A DNA stretch of 64,000 nucleotides from Mesostigma viride (GCA_009746045.1 RPFO01000392.1:920627-984626), one strand, 5' to 3'. Counted from the stretch's first letter, positions 1-13,180 are shown. Notes: generated by a model not told the origin, from the sequence alone. Numbers and translations: made by a program.

Positions 1-774
1 TTACTGCTTACGAGTTACGGGCTACTTATTACGGTAACGCGCTCTCAACAGTCTTAAGATAGACCATATTTACGCAGGTCCAAGCCAGTGAAGGCTGTGA
101 AGCCACCGAGCCAGTGTGTATGTACTCAGTACACTTCGGTAGGTTGGATTAGCAGGTTCTCTATCTAGTAAGCTAATAACGCGTGGGATACAACTAACCA
201 ACTGACTAAGTTAATATAACGCAGATATGTGCCTGCGATGATGTCTGCCTCCGTTTCGATCGATCGAACAAACGCTTGGCAGGCAAGAAAAGATTGAGAT
301 ACGGTTGTCCGGTCGATTCTGTTCACATGTTCCGAGTCAAATTGGGGCAAAGGGGCAGATGTCAAACGAAAAGCTGCCGAGCGTGGCTGGTTCCGCCTCC
401 TGCTCAGCTACTTGGCTCTGATTTCCCTTCTGAAGACGCGCGTGAGCCAAACGGCGTGGTACTTGCTGCACCGGGAATGCCCGCCAACCTCCCATTTTCC
501 GACGCGTCCACGCGCTGGATGGGCTTACCTGTCACCATGGCAAACCACCATGTGCCTTGCTCCCAACGGTTTTGACAAGTTTGTTATGCGGGAGCCAAAC
601 TCGAGGAACGCGAGGCCTGGCACCAACCTATCCTTACGGTCGTGACAGGATTCAAGGCTTTCGGGCAGCTATGGCATAGTAGCGGCGATTTTTAGGACAG
701 CGTAAGAATTTTTCAGGTAATCCAGTAGACTTCTAAATTTCGAACAGCTCGTGTTTTACCGGATATCAGCAACC
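1..774. other. 5' flank of the SCAMP gene
   Basis: No gene is recognisable here. Short open frames on both strands have no family resemblance and overlap each other. The last part presumably holds the promoter and 5' UTR of the SCAMP gene, whose ATG is at 775. I see no clear TATA box or other defined promoter motif. Confidence 0.4.
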
Positions 775-3700
775 ATGCCGCTCTTCGGTGGCTCCAAAGA
801 TAAGAATCCCTACACGGATGATGAGCCTAATCCGTTCGCCGTGAGTACCTTTACTTCTAGAGTCCCTAGCAGTTCAGAGATCTTTACAGCAAAAATGTTT
901 TGCTCGAAGGAATCATCCATGGAGAGTACGCCAAGGACTCGTCCAAGATGGATTATTTCTAAGACGGATTCGGTATTTCCCCCAACTAGAGCCCTAGCTG
1001 CATATATTTAACATGGATGTCGTGCATGGTGTACGTTTTTTTCCTAGCAGGATCCTTCCGTTACCATGCACACAAATGCCCTGGCTGCGACAACACCAGA
1101 AGCCGGGTCATTCGACTCTTATTCGGTAAGTTCTGTATTTTGCCGGTTTATTATGATACGTGTACTGTCCCTGCTTCCCGGCATCCTTGGAAGCCTGATC
1201 CTTCTCCCGGCATCCTAGGAAGCCAACCCGTAGTTGCAAATTTATCTAGATGGATTCCATGCTTTGAATCCCCGGTTCGGGGATATTTCCGAATGCTGAA
1301 GCTGTTGTTCCGATTGATACTTGCGAGAACTTACTCCGTATTATGTGATACTTGGAAAGTACGGCATCTTGTATTCATGTGTAGATCTTCTTCTTATTTT
1401 TTTCTGCGGATCCTGGTAATAGACTGGTTCCTATCATTGTCGATAGTGCTGTTTGTTGTTTATAAAATACCTGTTTTTTTTTTCCTGCTTTTTTGGCCAG
1501 GCAGGTTAACAAGTTGTATCGTGCATAGGCTGTTTCTGTCTGGTGCTGGATGGCATTCTTGCCTTGAGGTCAGGGTGTAGTTTAGATCCTTGTACAGGGT
1601 ATGTTAGGCTGTCTTTCTTGATGTGTATGGTTGAATCTTTTGCACGGGATCAGGACTCCAACTCCCTTCATCATGTCTGCATATGCCGCCCTTGCTGGCC
1701 CAACTTTAATGGCATGCAAAATCGTATCGTGCAGCTCATCACTTTTTAACCTTAACGTGTAGCTCATAACTTTTTCAGCTAATTAGCTTATCATTTATGT
1801 ACTTCTGTTGCCCCTGTGTACTGCAGATGCATGCTGCCCTACATGCTAATGCTAATTCTTACTTCTTGGACCCTTTTTCTTCACGTATTGTTTCCCAGTC
1901 ATAATGATCAAAATGACATTATCTTCATTTTAGTTTCTGCATGCAACATAGCAGTGGGAAACACAGTGGGCCACATATTGACGTGATGATGCACGTCATG
2001 TATGCTTCTGGCTGTGCTGCAGGGTGGCAACCAACAGGTGGCCCCTGTAATTCCTGATGTCCAGATGACGGCCATTAGCCAACAGAGTGCAGCGGAGAAG
2101 GTAAAACCCCGACCGTTGTTGTGCCTCCCATTAGAGCGTGCATAATAGATGCCCCAGTAGCATATCTATCATGGATAGGGATGACAGTTGATTCATGTCA
2201 GGATATAAGGATTGATCAAGGTTATAAAAATGTATACTATCTGGTTGATGATACAGTAGTTTGCTTTGCGGGAATGGGTGGTGGATACAGCATGTTTGAC
2301 AGATATCCGCTATGCATGGACATCAACGAACCGTAGGAACGAACAGCGGGGTTTACTGTGTTGGGTTTAACCTGTCTTTGAGCCAGTGTCAGGAGTATCT
2401 CTGCAATGGCCTCCGATAGGACTGAGTGCAGTCATGGTCCAATCATTCCCAACATCTGAAATTCTAGCCATTTCTAAACCACCGGGTATGTAATCCTAAG
2501 CAGCTCCTGGAAGGCCATGTTAGCAGCATTCACTCTTTTACATGCGATGCTGTGCTGGACAGTTAAGCTGTCCTGCTGCTCGCTGTTCCCATCTATGGTG
2601 CTTCCTTTCCTAGTACAGCCACACGAGATGTCAGCTGTCTACACCAGTGCTTCTGCCAAGGGTTTTTAGGAAGCATCAAAATGTTGACTTTTGCCCTGAC
2701 CCTTCCATCAAAATGTTGAGGATTTGCCCCACGGTTGCGTCAAAGTTTGACGTGTTTGCCCAGGCGTTGAACTGGCGTCCAACAAAATTACTGCTTTTTG
2801 GATGGGGGGCTGGCCAGGGCCTGCCAATGCTGGAAATAGCTTGCTTACAAACAGAAGCGTTGTCGTATTGATAAAGAAGGGCACAGGGGGGTGATGGCCA
2901 CAATAACTTTGCTTTCATTAAGACATCTGAGCCGGCCGACCCTAGTACCGCAGTTTCCGCTGCGGTACCCTCAGGCGCAGGGCTCTTGGTTTCTCAGTGG
3001 CCATTATGTTTTCCTCCACACCAACTGCCTCGTCACGCTGTACCTTCGCCCACTTGGCACGACAGCGCCTACCCTGCTTCTCGTCTGCTAAACTTTGACC
3101 AATATCCACTACATCTTTGTCTGCATCGTCCAAAGCCAGTTCACCCAGTGAGCAAGCTAGCGGCGTAGCAGACTTGACAACCATGTCACATCTTCTTTAG
3201 CCATTCTGCAGCCATTCTGCAGTATTACATGCATGACGCAACTATTGGGCCTATCGCAAGCTGCAACCATAAAATCATCTATTGCCTGCATTTTCCCTCG
3301 GCTGCTGCGTCATTTTCCTGCACGTGAAGAATGTCCAATTATTACTGTCCATTACCTAACCATGCATGGCAAACAAACTTGGCTCACACCGTAGCCTTCA
3401 CCGTACCAGACAGCAAGGGTAGTACGAGCTAGTACCGTAACACGGGTATATTGCAGAAGTAGGAATACTCTGTAGTGGCTGACGCTGTGCCCATACCCTT
3501 CGGTCCAGTTGACGGCTTGACGCTGCGCCCCTGGTGTTCGAAACCCGGTTGACGAACGACCACTTCATGCACGTCAAAACGTTGACAAATCGGCAAATTT
3601 TTTTGGGTCTGCGTGTTGACGTTTTCCCCTAAAGGCGTGTTGACATTTTTGGCGAAGTATAGTTTTTCCATAAACATTTGACGAAATCGTCACGTTAGCA

Positions 3701-6700
3701 GACGCACTGGGTTACACACAACAATTTGACTGCATTGCCCTGCTAGCTCCTTTCCTCTTTCCTCCTACACAATTTGCACATCCTTGTCACAATTGCCACA
3801 CTCTCCCTGCCCCTGCATGTCCCCTCCCCTCCTTGTCCCTTTTTCTTGCCCTGCTTGGTGGGCGCTTGCCTTGTCCTGTGGCCACCAGGCGAAGCTGGCC
3901 AAGATGGAGAAGGAGCTCAGGGATAAGGAAGCCGCGCTCAAGAAGAAGGAAGAGGTGCGGTTCCATGGAGAAAAGGGGTCGTGAGGACAAGGGGGGCTGG
4001 CGTAAGGACAGGCAGGATGGAGAATAATGCACATGCCTGGATGAAGCATTTACATGTGTCTGCAGTCATGTCCATCCGCGTCACTCCTTTGTTACTTGTA
4101 GCCATGACTGCTTGAGAGTTTGTGCAGGGTGGCATCTGCGTTCCACAAGTCCATGTTTCTGACACATCTGTGCTAAGGCTGCTGCTGCTGTACTTAGTCC
4201 TGACAAGTGTGGATGGGGCCCAGAGGCATGTATCATTCGTCGTTGGTGCCTGGCCACTATTGTTGGCCGGGTGGCCCCAAGCAAACAGAATTTCTGGTCA
4301 TGCGACCATCACCTGACAAATTTCGTACATGCCCTTGCGTTGCGTGGTTCTTGGGCATGCAGGAGCTGAAGAAGCGGGAAAAAGCCGTTGTTAAGGGAGG
4401 GAAGGGTAAGTGGGATTTTCTTTTGGTTCACAGACGGGTCGTACATTCTAGCATGCCTCATTCTAGTGAAGTACTTCCACTGCTGACCGCTCCACCCTGA
4501 TGGTGGCACACCCACGTGCAGTATCCACATTTCCCCCCCTCGCATGCTTCCAGTGGTGAATACGTAACAAAAATATGTACATCCAATAAAAGCACAAATC
4601 ACAGCATATGGGAAAAGGGTGTTTAGAGTATTACTTGTTAGTGTTGGTTTGGGAAGACTGTGTGCAAGCATACCAAAACACTAAGCGAGGTTCCTTCAGT
4701 ATGTGAAATTTGCCGTTCCTTTTTTTCCCATCCACAACCAGCTGCCATGGGCTTCCTAAAGAAAATTTTTTATGCTGTCATGCCCATCCTTGAGCTGTGT
4801 CTTGTAGAAGCCGTTTCAATTTTGGAATAGGGTTCATGGTCTTTTGGGGATAGGGTCCTAGCACCAGCATGAAAGCCTAAAGTCTTCTTGTTCACGCAAT
4901 GCTGACGGTTGCTGGTTATCATCATCTGTGGATTGCTCCGTGTCCTCTTTGGCTGGTTGACAGGTGGCGATGAGAAGAACTGGCCTGTGTGCTGGCCATT
5001 GATACACCACGACATCGCAAATGACATCCCGGCGCACCTCCACGGTGCCATCAAGCGCGCCTATTTCTCGCTGATCCGTAAGTTGTTGTGGATGTGTTCT
5101 AGCTTCAATGGATGTATGGGCATAGACACACAAAACGCCTGACCCCTCCATGGGGTTGGTCACGCACTTTGTTAGATAGGCATGGGTAATCGCCCAGGTG
5201 ATGGGCAGTGGGGCATGGTCGAGTGCAGTACGATGTCCGTTGTTGTGCAGACGTGTGTGACACATGATGATGGACTCATCGTTGTCACACACAGTAGTGA
5301 AGCGGGCGCAGCGCCGTCCCTCCATGTGGATGATAAATAGCTGCCTGTGAGAATGGGTGCAAGTGACAAGGGGTGCACATTGGGGGCATGCTTGTTTTGG
5401 TGGTTCGGGTTTTGTGTGTGTGACGGGACACGGTCTTTTCTGCTCAGCACAATGTGCAAGCGGTAGTGTTATTTCCTTGAAAAAGCCTAGGTTGATAAAA
5501 GAGTAGCCCATGCTGAATAACTGTTACGCCTGCTGCGTGCTATCTTTTCTCCTGCCTTGCTTGGTGTGGAATTCCGTCAACTGGCGAATCGAATTACCCA
5601 ACGAATGGTCAACGGAATGCAACGGCTGAACGTGATCCGGTGCCGTCTGCCAGTGGTCTTCTGGTGCTTTGCCTGGAACATGCTGTGCGTGACCATCGGC
5701 ATGTTCACGGGCCACCTGGGTGACAAGGCCGGTATGTCGCAACGCACGCACCATGGCTTATGCGAAAATGCTACGGCAGCTTGGTGCTGACAGCTGTGGC
5801 CCTGGTAGGCAGGCTGTTCGACATTTTCTTGCACTGCAGGCTGTCCATTTCATCATGAAGTTTGCATCCTTTCCTGCTTTTCGTACGCACACCCAATTTG
5901 CCCCTGGGCATGGTCGTTTTCGGCAGGAGCTGTCCATGTAGGTAAACATATAGGTAGCAGGCCCGCTCGATGCTGGGCTATGGTCAAAGTGGGCGACAAG
6001 TTGGCCCTCGTGTATGGACTGGGTCAGTGATTCGATTAAGATTTTCGTTACTAGTGGCGCTAGGCCACTTGTGGCGTTTCGAACTATGAAAGCTTCAGTT
6101 TACTCGGCCAATGTGTGGCTTTAAGCCAATTAAAATTGGGCTTGGCACGGCCACATGTGGCGGGCTGGCTTTTTGGTGCAGCAAATGACCCTGCCGGCAG
6201 CGGGGTCAGCGCGGCGCGGCGCCGTACTGGACCAAAGGCTTCCGGCCAAGCCCGTGCCAGAAGACACACTAGCAATATTTCCTCTCTCCTCCCCTACCTA
6301 CCTGCGGCGGCCCAGGTGGCCTAAACGGCCCAGCGTCTGCCATGGATTTTTCCTACTTGGTAATTTAACAACAACGATTACTAGTGCCGAAAGTCGAAAC
6401 ACATTAGTCAATGCAGTATGGATGGCGAGTGACTTCATAACTGAGGCGCCAGGCCGCCAGCCAGCTGAAGCCTGAAAAGTGAAAATGCACACAAGCTGCA
6501 GTCTGCACAGTGCACTCTGGTCTCTGGCAGCGGGCCACTTGCCACTTGGCACTTGGCCGGGCTCTACGTACATGCACTATGCAGTCAGTAAGTCAGTCAG
6601 TCATAGTAGTACTCATAGTAGTAGTCTAGTACTAGTGAGGCTTGTGGCGGAACGCCGGCCAGAAAACCGGCTGACACCGCCAATGGTGGCGTAACCTGTA

Positions 6701-9700
6701 CTAGAGTGAACTTCAGGCACGGCCACCCTGTGGCGAAACGAAACTACAAAGTAGAACAGCACGGCCAAATTGTGGCTTCTTGGGAGCCCTGTCAAAGTGG
6801 GTGGCACCGCCACAATTTGCCCAAAAAAGTGCCACACCGCCACATTTGGCGGCATATCGCCACTAATCGAAACACTGGACTGGGTTCGCCTGCAACACTT
6901 AGCCATTTAGCTGCTGGATGCTGCTTTACCGTCACCTGCTAGCCGTGCTGTTTCCTGCCGCCATAGATAGCTCCCGGTCACGCGATTTATAACTACATTT
7001 CCGCACACTGGGTGTACCTCTGACATGCCCACACATGGCGCACATGCAACATCCATCCTCTCCCCTCCCTTCCACCACCTTGCCCCTGTGCTACCCTACC
7101 CCTTGGCTACTCTCCACGCAGCGGGCTCCTGGTTCCTGGCGGTCATCTACACCATCACCGGTGTGCCCGGCGCCTACCTGCTGTGGTACAAGCGCCTCTA
7201 CAATGGCATGAGGTGAGCAGTGGAGGGCCCTGTGCCACCCACCACCACCACCCACCACCCCGGCATTCAATGCAACCCTCCCGCATGCATCCTCGTTGAA
7301 GCATTCACATGCCTTTTCTTTCCGCGCTCCATCGGCTAGCCTTGCGCAGCCTGGGCCCGATTTGTGAGCCTGTACATGAGTCCATTATTTTTTGGGAGAG
7401 GTCATTATGGGATTTTGCTGTTGTGGTGCATCCCAGTGCGCTGCACCCGGGGTAACCCAGGTACTATACTGGGCCGTGTGCTGCTCTAGCTGCCATCAAG
7501 GTGGTCGCATGTGCCGGACAGTCCTGTTGGTAGATCCCTTAGACCCAGGCGGGATGCAGCAAGGCAGGAGCATCCCAGCTTGATTGTTAACTTTGCGGTC
7601 CGTCGCCAAGGATGGGCACGGCAAGTGGGTATAGATTCTCGCGCAACAGAGCACTTGCGGTGGCTTGCCTGTGTTGTGGTCACTTTCCCACTCACCTCAC
7701 CGCTCCACATGTCCCAAGTGCATGGGGTGCCGGCGCTCATTGTGGCCTATCGTGGCACTCATCCTTGTGGCTCACGCTTTCGTGCTGTCCCCTGCTGGTC
7801 CGCGTGTTTTTGTGCAGGCATGACAAGGCGCTGCTCTACGGTGGCTTCTTCATGTGCTACCTGGTAAGCAACACAAGCGGCAGCCTCTCTGTTTGCCATA
7901 GTGTTCGATTGCCTGCCCACAACATGACACCCTCTGTTTTGGTAGCCGTACAATGGGTTCATGGACCTGCCATGCATGGTACTTGCCTCTCGTGGCCAGA
8001 TGTCTCAGAAGATGTTGTGAAAGCAAGGTTGTTTGCATGTGCGCCACCAAGTCTAGTGCTGACCTTGTACATCTTGTGTGCACAACGAGCTGGGCGAAGG
8101 ACGACAGCTTCCTGGATGAGCCTGCGCGCAAGGCCATCTCCCGCACTTCCTTGCCTGGGTGAATTGTTGCCCCATGATGGTTTTCGATTACTTGCACTTC
8201 TGGCTGGTGTGTGTCTAAGAGGCGCGAGTGGAGGTTGTAGATGGGGTTATCAGCAATGCACCCCTGTACGCGTGCACTAGCCAAGTCTCCTTAGGCGCTT
8301 GCTTGCCTATGCCTCGTGTTGCATCTCTGTGTCTCACCGTGCCTCACCATACCTTCCCCCTCAATGCCGTGGTGTTGTGGTGGCGCGCAGATCCACATTG
8401 CCTTCTGCATCTACGCCGCCGTGGCTCCCCCCATCTTTGGGGATGGCAAGTCGATGACGTAAGTCCTGACGCACCTGCGCCCGCCTGTAGTTCAACAATC
8501 CCCGCCTGCCTGCTTCCCACTAGACTAACAAAGCGACCCTGATGCGTTAGTCGTACCCCTGGAACATAGCTCTGCGCCTGCTCCTCTGTGGGCCTGGTCA
8601 GCTATGACGGGAGTGTCGAGGAAGAGCCGCCATGCTTCGCTGCGCGATGCTAGCGCGTGTGCATGCCATTGAACACGTTCGTCCAAGGATATCCGTGCAT
8701 TGCCAGTAAAAAGGATTAGCTTGGGCGCGCAAGTCACCGCCAGCGTCTTGGCTGTTCTTCTGCTTTGGGTTCCCTTGCATGCACATTCTGCTCCGGCTTT
8801 CCTTTTTCTCGATTGAGGACTCGTGAAGGAGAAATAATCGCACCCTGGCCATAAGCCCATGCACCGTAATCGATAGGCAGGTCCGCCTGGCTCCCATTGT
8901 TTAAGATAGTTGTGCAATTTTATATATATAATTACTTTATTGGCAGGCTGGCCCTCCTCCCTGTGTGCACCCACCCAGTTTGTCCTGTCTGACATGTGTG
9001 TTACATTTGTCCCTGTGGACACATGCCCTTCTTTGGCACTGTTATGGCTGCTGCTGCTGCTGCTGCTCTTGGTGGCCCCCGTGCATGTGCATGCCTTCTT
9101 GTGGCCATCTGCCTCTGTGCGCGCCACCGGACAATGATCTTACAGTGGCTTCCTCACAATGGTGGACATGCTGTCGGAGGCGGTCTTCCTGGGGGTAAGC
9201 CACACACACAGCATATGGTTGGCCTCCCGTGTGGTTGCGACCACGGTGCCCATCTCCTACTAACGACTAGTCGAGGCCCCTTCACTGCCAGTTGGATTCT
9301 ATCATTCTAGCAGTAGAGCGGATATACGCAGCACACAGGACAGACGTGCAGTTTTAAGCCATGCCATTTGCGATGGCCCGTTCCATTTGCTTGTAAGTGC
9401 GCCCTGTCCCATAATAAGCTTGGCCAGGGCAGACTTCATGTAGCCCTTTGCATTGCTGGTGTAAGGCAATTCATGCGGTTTCAAAAACAGGGTAGCATAC
9501 CCCCCCCACACACACAGGTTTAAGAATCCCAGGTTCATGACCCTGGATTTGACATCTGCTAGTAGTAGAGTCGTAGAACGTAGTATAATCAATTCACATT
9601 AGTAAGATTCCTTAAGATTGTGAGCCCAGGTTTGGTAGGACCCCAATCTTAATCGTGGGTGTGTGGGTGTGGGGGGGGGTTCGGCCGCGAGTACTCTGGC

Positions 9701-10715
9701 TGAGTACTTGGCGTGTTTTCTTCTGCCTAGTGACTGTTGTTGAAGGGCAAGTTCCGAGCAGCTAGCTCCATGATTGTCAGGATGGATGTCAGGGATGGAC
9801 AAGAGAGCATTCTAATGGAGTTGGGGTGGCCTCGCAATCATTTTCTCATTGGCATGGTGCCGTGACGGTCCTCCAATCAACCAGAGCAGACTCGTACTGC
9901 CATGCAGCAACAGTTGGAATTTATTATCTGTTTAAATGTTTTTGCAGGCCTTATGCGTAAGCAATATTATCTTCAATGGGTTTATTGTACACGGGTGCCC
10001 TGTGCATGTACACGGTATTTTTCAGACAAACGGATATGGTGGTTTCTGGCCTGCGCTGGTTGTCTCTTTGATGGTGGTGCTGTCAATTGCGCAATGCCGT
10101 GGGCTTACGTTGTTTCGGTCTGTGCCTAATTGTGGTGTCTTTATCGAGCAGGTTCTGTACGTCATCGGCTTTGCCTCCTGGGCTATTGAGGCTCTTCTCA
10201 GCTTCTGGACCATCCAGGTAAGCACCCCTGCACACTGTGGTTGTCTTTCGCGTTTAATACAGTGCAGCTTTGTGGCTGTCCATGTTTTCATCACCTGAGC
10301 ACTGTCGGTTTTTCTGTACACGTTGCCATGCTACTTGATTAGATAAAGTAGTATATGCTTCTTTTCATCAATTCGAGGATTAATGATCCATGACTACCCA
10401 ATCGGACCGTGTGTAATCAATTCTACTTGTAACCCGACCTTGATACGTGAGTATTTGTCAAAGCCTTGTGCTACGTATCTAGTAGTAGCAAAACAGCCAT
10501 GGTATGTGAACTCTCAGGTGTTTGGTCACGTGGCGCGCTGGCAACCTATTTCTTAGTTCTCTCCCTACTTGTGGTATGTCTCCTCGCATGTGTTGGTTGT
10601 CTCTTTGATATTTGCGCAGTTCGTGTACAGGAAATTCCGCAGCTCAGGTGGCGGGGACCGTCTGAGGACTGAGGGCATGTCAGCAGCCATGCGTGCCGGT
10701 GCCTCCGCTGTATAA
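775..10715 (+). CDS. SCAMP: Secretory carrier-associated membrane protein (SCAMP), 13 exons
   Basis: SCAMPs are four-pass membrane proteins of post-Golgi, trans-Golgi/endosomal and plasma-membrane vesicles that act in membrane recycling. Exons: 775-840, 1051-1125, 2023-2100, 3889-3954, 4363-4405, 4964-5077, 5654-5731, 7122-7212, 7818-7863, 8391-8458, 9146-9194, 10152-10217, 10620-10715. All have GT/AG borders and phases that match, giving 311 codons plus TAA, a normal family length. The N-terminus has NPY and NPF motifs (endocytic adaptor ligands). Exons 4-5 encode a charged coiled coil. Exon 6 carries KNWP, IHHDIAN and IP, the family signature before the first membrane span. Exon 8 ends with LLWYKRLYNGMR, matching the cytosolic E-peptide between spans 2 and 3. 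Four hydrophobic segments follow the expected order. The tail is basic and ends in GASAV. Start: first ATG in exon 1, directly before the NPY/NPF region. The gene looks intact. Introns are long (up to about 1.8 kb) and one holds a hAT element. Confidence 0.95.
2668..3690. repeat. Degenerate GTTGAC-type repeats in SCAMP intron 3
   Basis: Motifs like TGTTGAC followed by TTTTGCCC occur several times at about 2,680-2,790 and again in altered form at about 3,510-3,690. They resemble subterminal repeats of an old DNA transposon, but I could not define ends or a target duplication. Confidence 0.25.
6025..6877. mobile_element. Nonautonomous hAT-type DNA transposon (853 bp)
   Basis: The element starts CAGTGATTCGATTA and ends with the complement of CAGTGTTTCGATTA. 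It is flanked by a perfect 8-bp target duplication, GACTGGGT, at 6017-6024 and 6878-6885. An 8-bp duplication with CAGTG-type ends is typical of the hAT superfamily. The interior holds many GCCAC/GTGGCG motifs, often as short palindromes, which look like subterminal transposase-binding repeats. No transposase ORF is present. It lies in the intron between SCAMP exons 7 and 8. Confidence 0.85.
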
Positions 10716-11100
10716 AGAGTGCAGCGCCAACGTGAAATTCACGCATGGAGGTTGCCTGGACTCTTGAAAGTGAAGTTGCCTATGACAGCTGATCAATATG
10801 CAGTTGATGCAAAAGTTCTTTTGAAGTCTACAGCATACAGAATACTGGTGCAGTTTCACTTTTCCCCTCTATTTGCTGGGATTTTCCTTTGTACCTGAGT
10901 ACAGGGCTGCCCGTTTTTTAATTATAAGTGGTCGCAGGTGCTGGTGTGTGGGCAGGAATAGCCAGCGCTGGATCGAGGAACATGGATTTTCTGCCACAAT
11001 GTCGCATTCAATTTATGGTTTTCTTTTGTGCAGGACAGAGATGTGTTAGTATTGTAAGTGAACTAAGTGAAATGAATCATAACTAAAGGGACATTGAAGA
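10716..11100 (+). other. Region 3' of SCAMP
   Basis: Presumed SCAMP 3' UTR and flank. No obvious AATAAA signal close to the stop codon and no further gene seen. Confidence 0.35.
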
Positions 11101-11104
11101 AATT

Positions 11105-11250
11105 TCATCCTTAGCAACTACGGTAAGTAGGTACTTGCGTGTCATGCGCATGGGCATGCCACGGAGTACTACACTAATCTCATTAGAAAATAATTACACG
11201 AAAGTTACAAATATCGCCTGCATCATGCCCCAACCATGTAGTCACGCTTG
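11105..11250 (-). mobile_element. 3' end fragment of LINE family E
   Basis: Reads, on the minus strand, as the conserved 3' segment of a repeat family also seen at 14.9-15.1, 15.8, 17.2, 30.7 and 37.7 kb. Markers are CTCATTAGAAAA, GGCATGCC and a GTAAGTA-type tail. Strongly 5'-truncated. Confidence 0.6.
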
Positions 11251-11739
11251 GCTGATTTCGATAGTACCGGCTACGCACCCTTCTAATAAAGAAGGTTCCA
11301 GCCGTGTTCAGCCCGTCTCACGTTGCGAGACTGAAAAAGTCTCGCGTGCAGACACGTGTGTAGTACTCCTACACACGTACAGATCTCGAGTGATTTATCT
11401 AGTACCAAATCCGAAAGGCCGCTTGCATCACTCCCCGGAAAGGAGAACTTTTGCGGATGACTGTACGTAGGTGTAAGTTGGCGATGCCCTAGGATCCGGA
11501 GACGTCCGTCCTATAGTCAGCAAAAGTGGGTGCAAGAGGTCCCCAGTTATTCGATTCCGGTCGGATTCATTTGCAGATCGCGTTTTTCCGCGTTTTCCGC
11601 GGACCGGCACTGAACGCAAATGGTTTTCACCTTTGCGGCGTGCCTGATCAGAATGTAGTCACTAGAGGGGGATATAATCCTGCTTTGCTGCAGCAACACG
11701 ATGTTTTCTGGCATACGCAGGCTTTTGGTTCCCGCCGCA

Positions 11740-12175
11740 CATTAATGAAAGTGCAAGCCGTCCTCCGGATTTTTGCCTTTGCACCGTGCATTTGCAGTTC
11801 TTGGACGTTTTGAAACATGGCATGGCTAACGTAATGACGGACTCCCCAACGGGAGCACGAGTCTAATTAATTAATTAATTAATTAATGACGGACTAAGCT
11901 CTAGACCTTTTCAGTGGTTTTCCATTTGCGGGTATTTCCTCGTAAACGGTGGGAGATCGAGCGATCGCAGCAATGGTGCTCACCACTAGCTAGACACTCC
12001 CGGCCAGTTAGGCTCGAAACACACACCATGATCAAGCAAGCTGTTTCCGGTCCCACGTACCGTCTAGCTAGCCTATAGATCATCTGGTTGCTCTGTGTAC
12101 GTAAGCCAGCCATAATTTCAATGCACAAGGCTACACATATATTTCCATCTCCATTCATTTTCATCATCCTGAACG
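11740..12175. repeat. Interspersed repeat R, copy 1
   Basis: Closely similar to 54,100-54,430 (same orientation) and, in part, to 53,460-53,600 (opposite orientation). Shared landmarks are GGGTATTTCCTCGTAAA, CACTCCCGGCCAGT and CAAGCAAGCTGTTTCCGG. No coding potential. It is interrupted by the micro-insertion at 11,844-11,884. Confidence 0.65.
11844..11884 (+). mobile_element. 41-bp LINE 3' tail insertion with 11-bp target duplication
   Basis: The insert is the 3' half of the A-type hairpin plus a TAAT tail, flanked by AATGACGGACT at 11,833-11,843 and 11,885-11,895. The related repeat near 54,195 lacks the insert. This identifies the hairpin plus tail as the true 3' end of a retroposon. Confidence 0.85.
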
Positions 12176-12218
12176 ACTCTAATTAAAACGCGGACGAGAT
12201 CACGGCAGGCTCGAGCTA

Positions 12219-12300
12219 CCATTAATTAATTAATAGCTCCGGCCGTGGGGAGCATATGTAACACATAGCCCTGAGCAGGGGCAACTATGAGAATTTGCGA
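12219..12300 (-). mobile_element. C-type hairpin tail of an ORF1-only LINE (fragment)
   Basis: Minus-strand TTAATTAA tail, then a degenerate CTCC/GGAG hairpin and the conserved ATGTGTTAC block, as at 28.2-28.3 kb. Nothing of the coding part remains. Confidence 0.6.
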
Positions 12301-12304
12301 ACAC

Positions 12305-13180
12305 ACTGGCGGCCAAGCTAGACGGCACGGTTTATAGGATCGATGCTCCGACAGGTCCTGAAGGTCGGGTTTTCCAAGCGTAGGTCATTAGATCGAGTCT
12401 TTGTATCAGGGCGCGCAGCCTGCTCCCCAGCTTCGAGGTTGATGTGGACCATCGCATCTCCCTCGCCTGGCACGCTTTACGCCAGTACCGGGCCCTGTGG
12501 CGCAAGCCGGCCTGGCAAGATCGAGAAACAGGACCTGTTCAAGGTCCTCGTCCTTCCTGTTCTCACGTATGGGGCCGAGACGTGGACCCTCACCGCCGAC
12601 CTGGCCCGCAAGCTGGACGTCCGGCGCGGTCACCAGCATACTGCGTTCCATTTTCAGAGTAGGATATGCTGCTCATGTCCGCAATGAGGACAGTGTACCA
12701 GGGCATGCCCTATATCACCAGCACCATTAAGCAGCGACGCCTGCAGCTAGTAGGGCACCTAGCTCGCACCAACCAGGTAGACACCTCACGTGGCCCCCCC
12801 GCAGGACTGCGACCAGCCCACTGGGCCTGGCCGGCACCTCCTGACGTGGGCCGGGCCCAGTGATGTTAGACGCCGCAAGGCCCGCACCTTCAAAGAACAG
12901 CTAGTAGAGGACATGGGGGGCCTAGTAGGCCTCTCTGTGATTTGGAAGAAGATGATGGACAAGGCCTAGTGGGCCCAGGTCATAGAGGACAACGAGCCCC
13001 CCCCAGTGGGGAAGCGCCCGCGTGTGCAATCCCGTGGGAGGCACGCCAGACAGCTCCCCTAGTAGGGCAGCGTGCGGCTGTCTAGATAGATGTTGTAGTT
13101 AGAATGCTGTTAGATAGATGTAGTATGTAGCCGAGGTAGATAGATTAGACCGGTAGGACTGACTGTTTGCACCCATCCAT
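12305..13180 (+). pseudogene. LINE reverse transcriptase C-terminal region, broken
   Basis: Non-LTR reverse transcriptase remnant. The order in several frames is a DGTV/LRQVLKVGFS stretch, then LFKVLVLPVLTYGAETWTL (the hydrophobic VLxYGxExWTL block downstream of the RT catalytic core), then RRLQLVGHLARTNQVDT (the GHxAR block). The order differs from the related copy at 32.1-33.4 kb, with the DGTV block both preceding and truncated, so this copy is rearranged as well as frameshifted. The 3' UTR ends near CATCCATCCATC at 13,173-13,188. It cannot encode an enzyme. Confidence 0.75.

Noticed and set aside
1017-1580. 187-codon plus-strand frame overlapping SCAMP exon 2
   Set aside because: Out of frame with the supported exon and extends into intron sequence rich in T.
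7612-8284. Long overlapping frames on both strands around SCAMP exon 9
   Set aside because: The exon reading with correct splice phases explains the conserved residues; the other frames do not resemble any family.
8525-9127. 200-codon minus-strand frame inside SCAMP
   Set aside because: It spans a SCAMP intron antisense to a well-supported gene and has no family signature; composition explains it.
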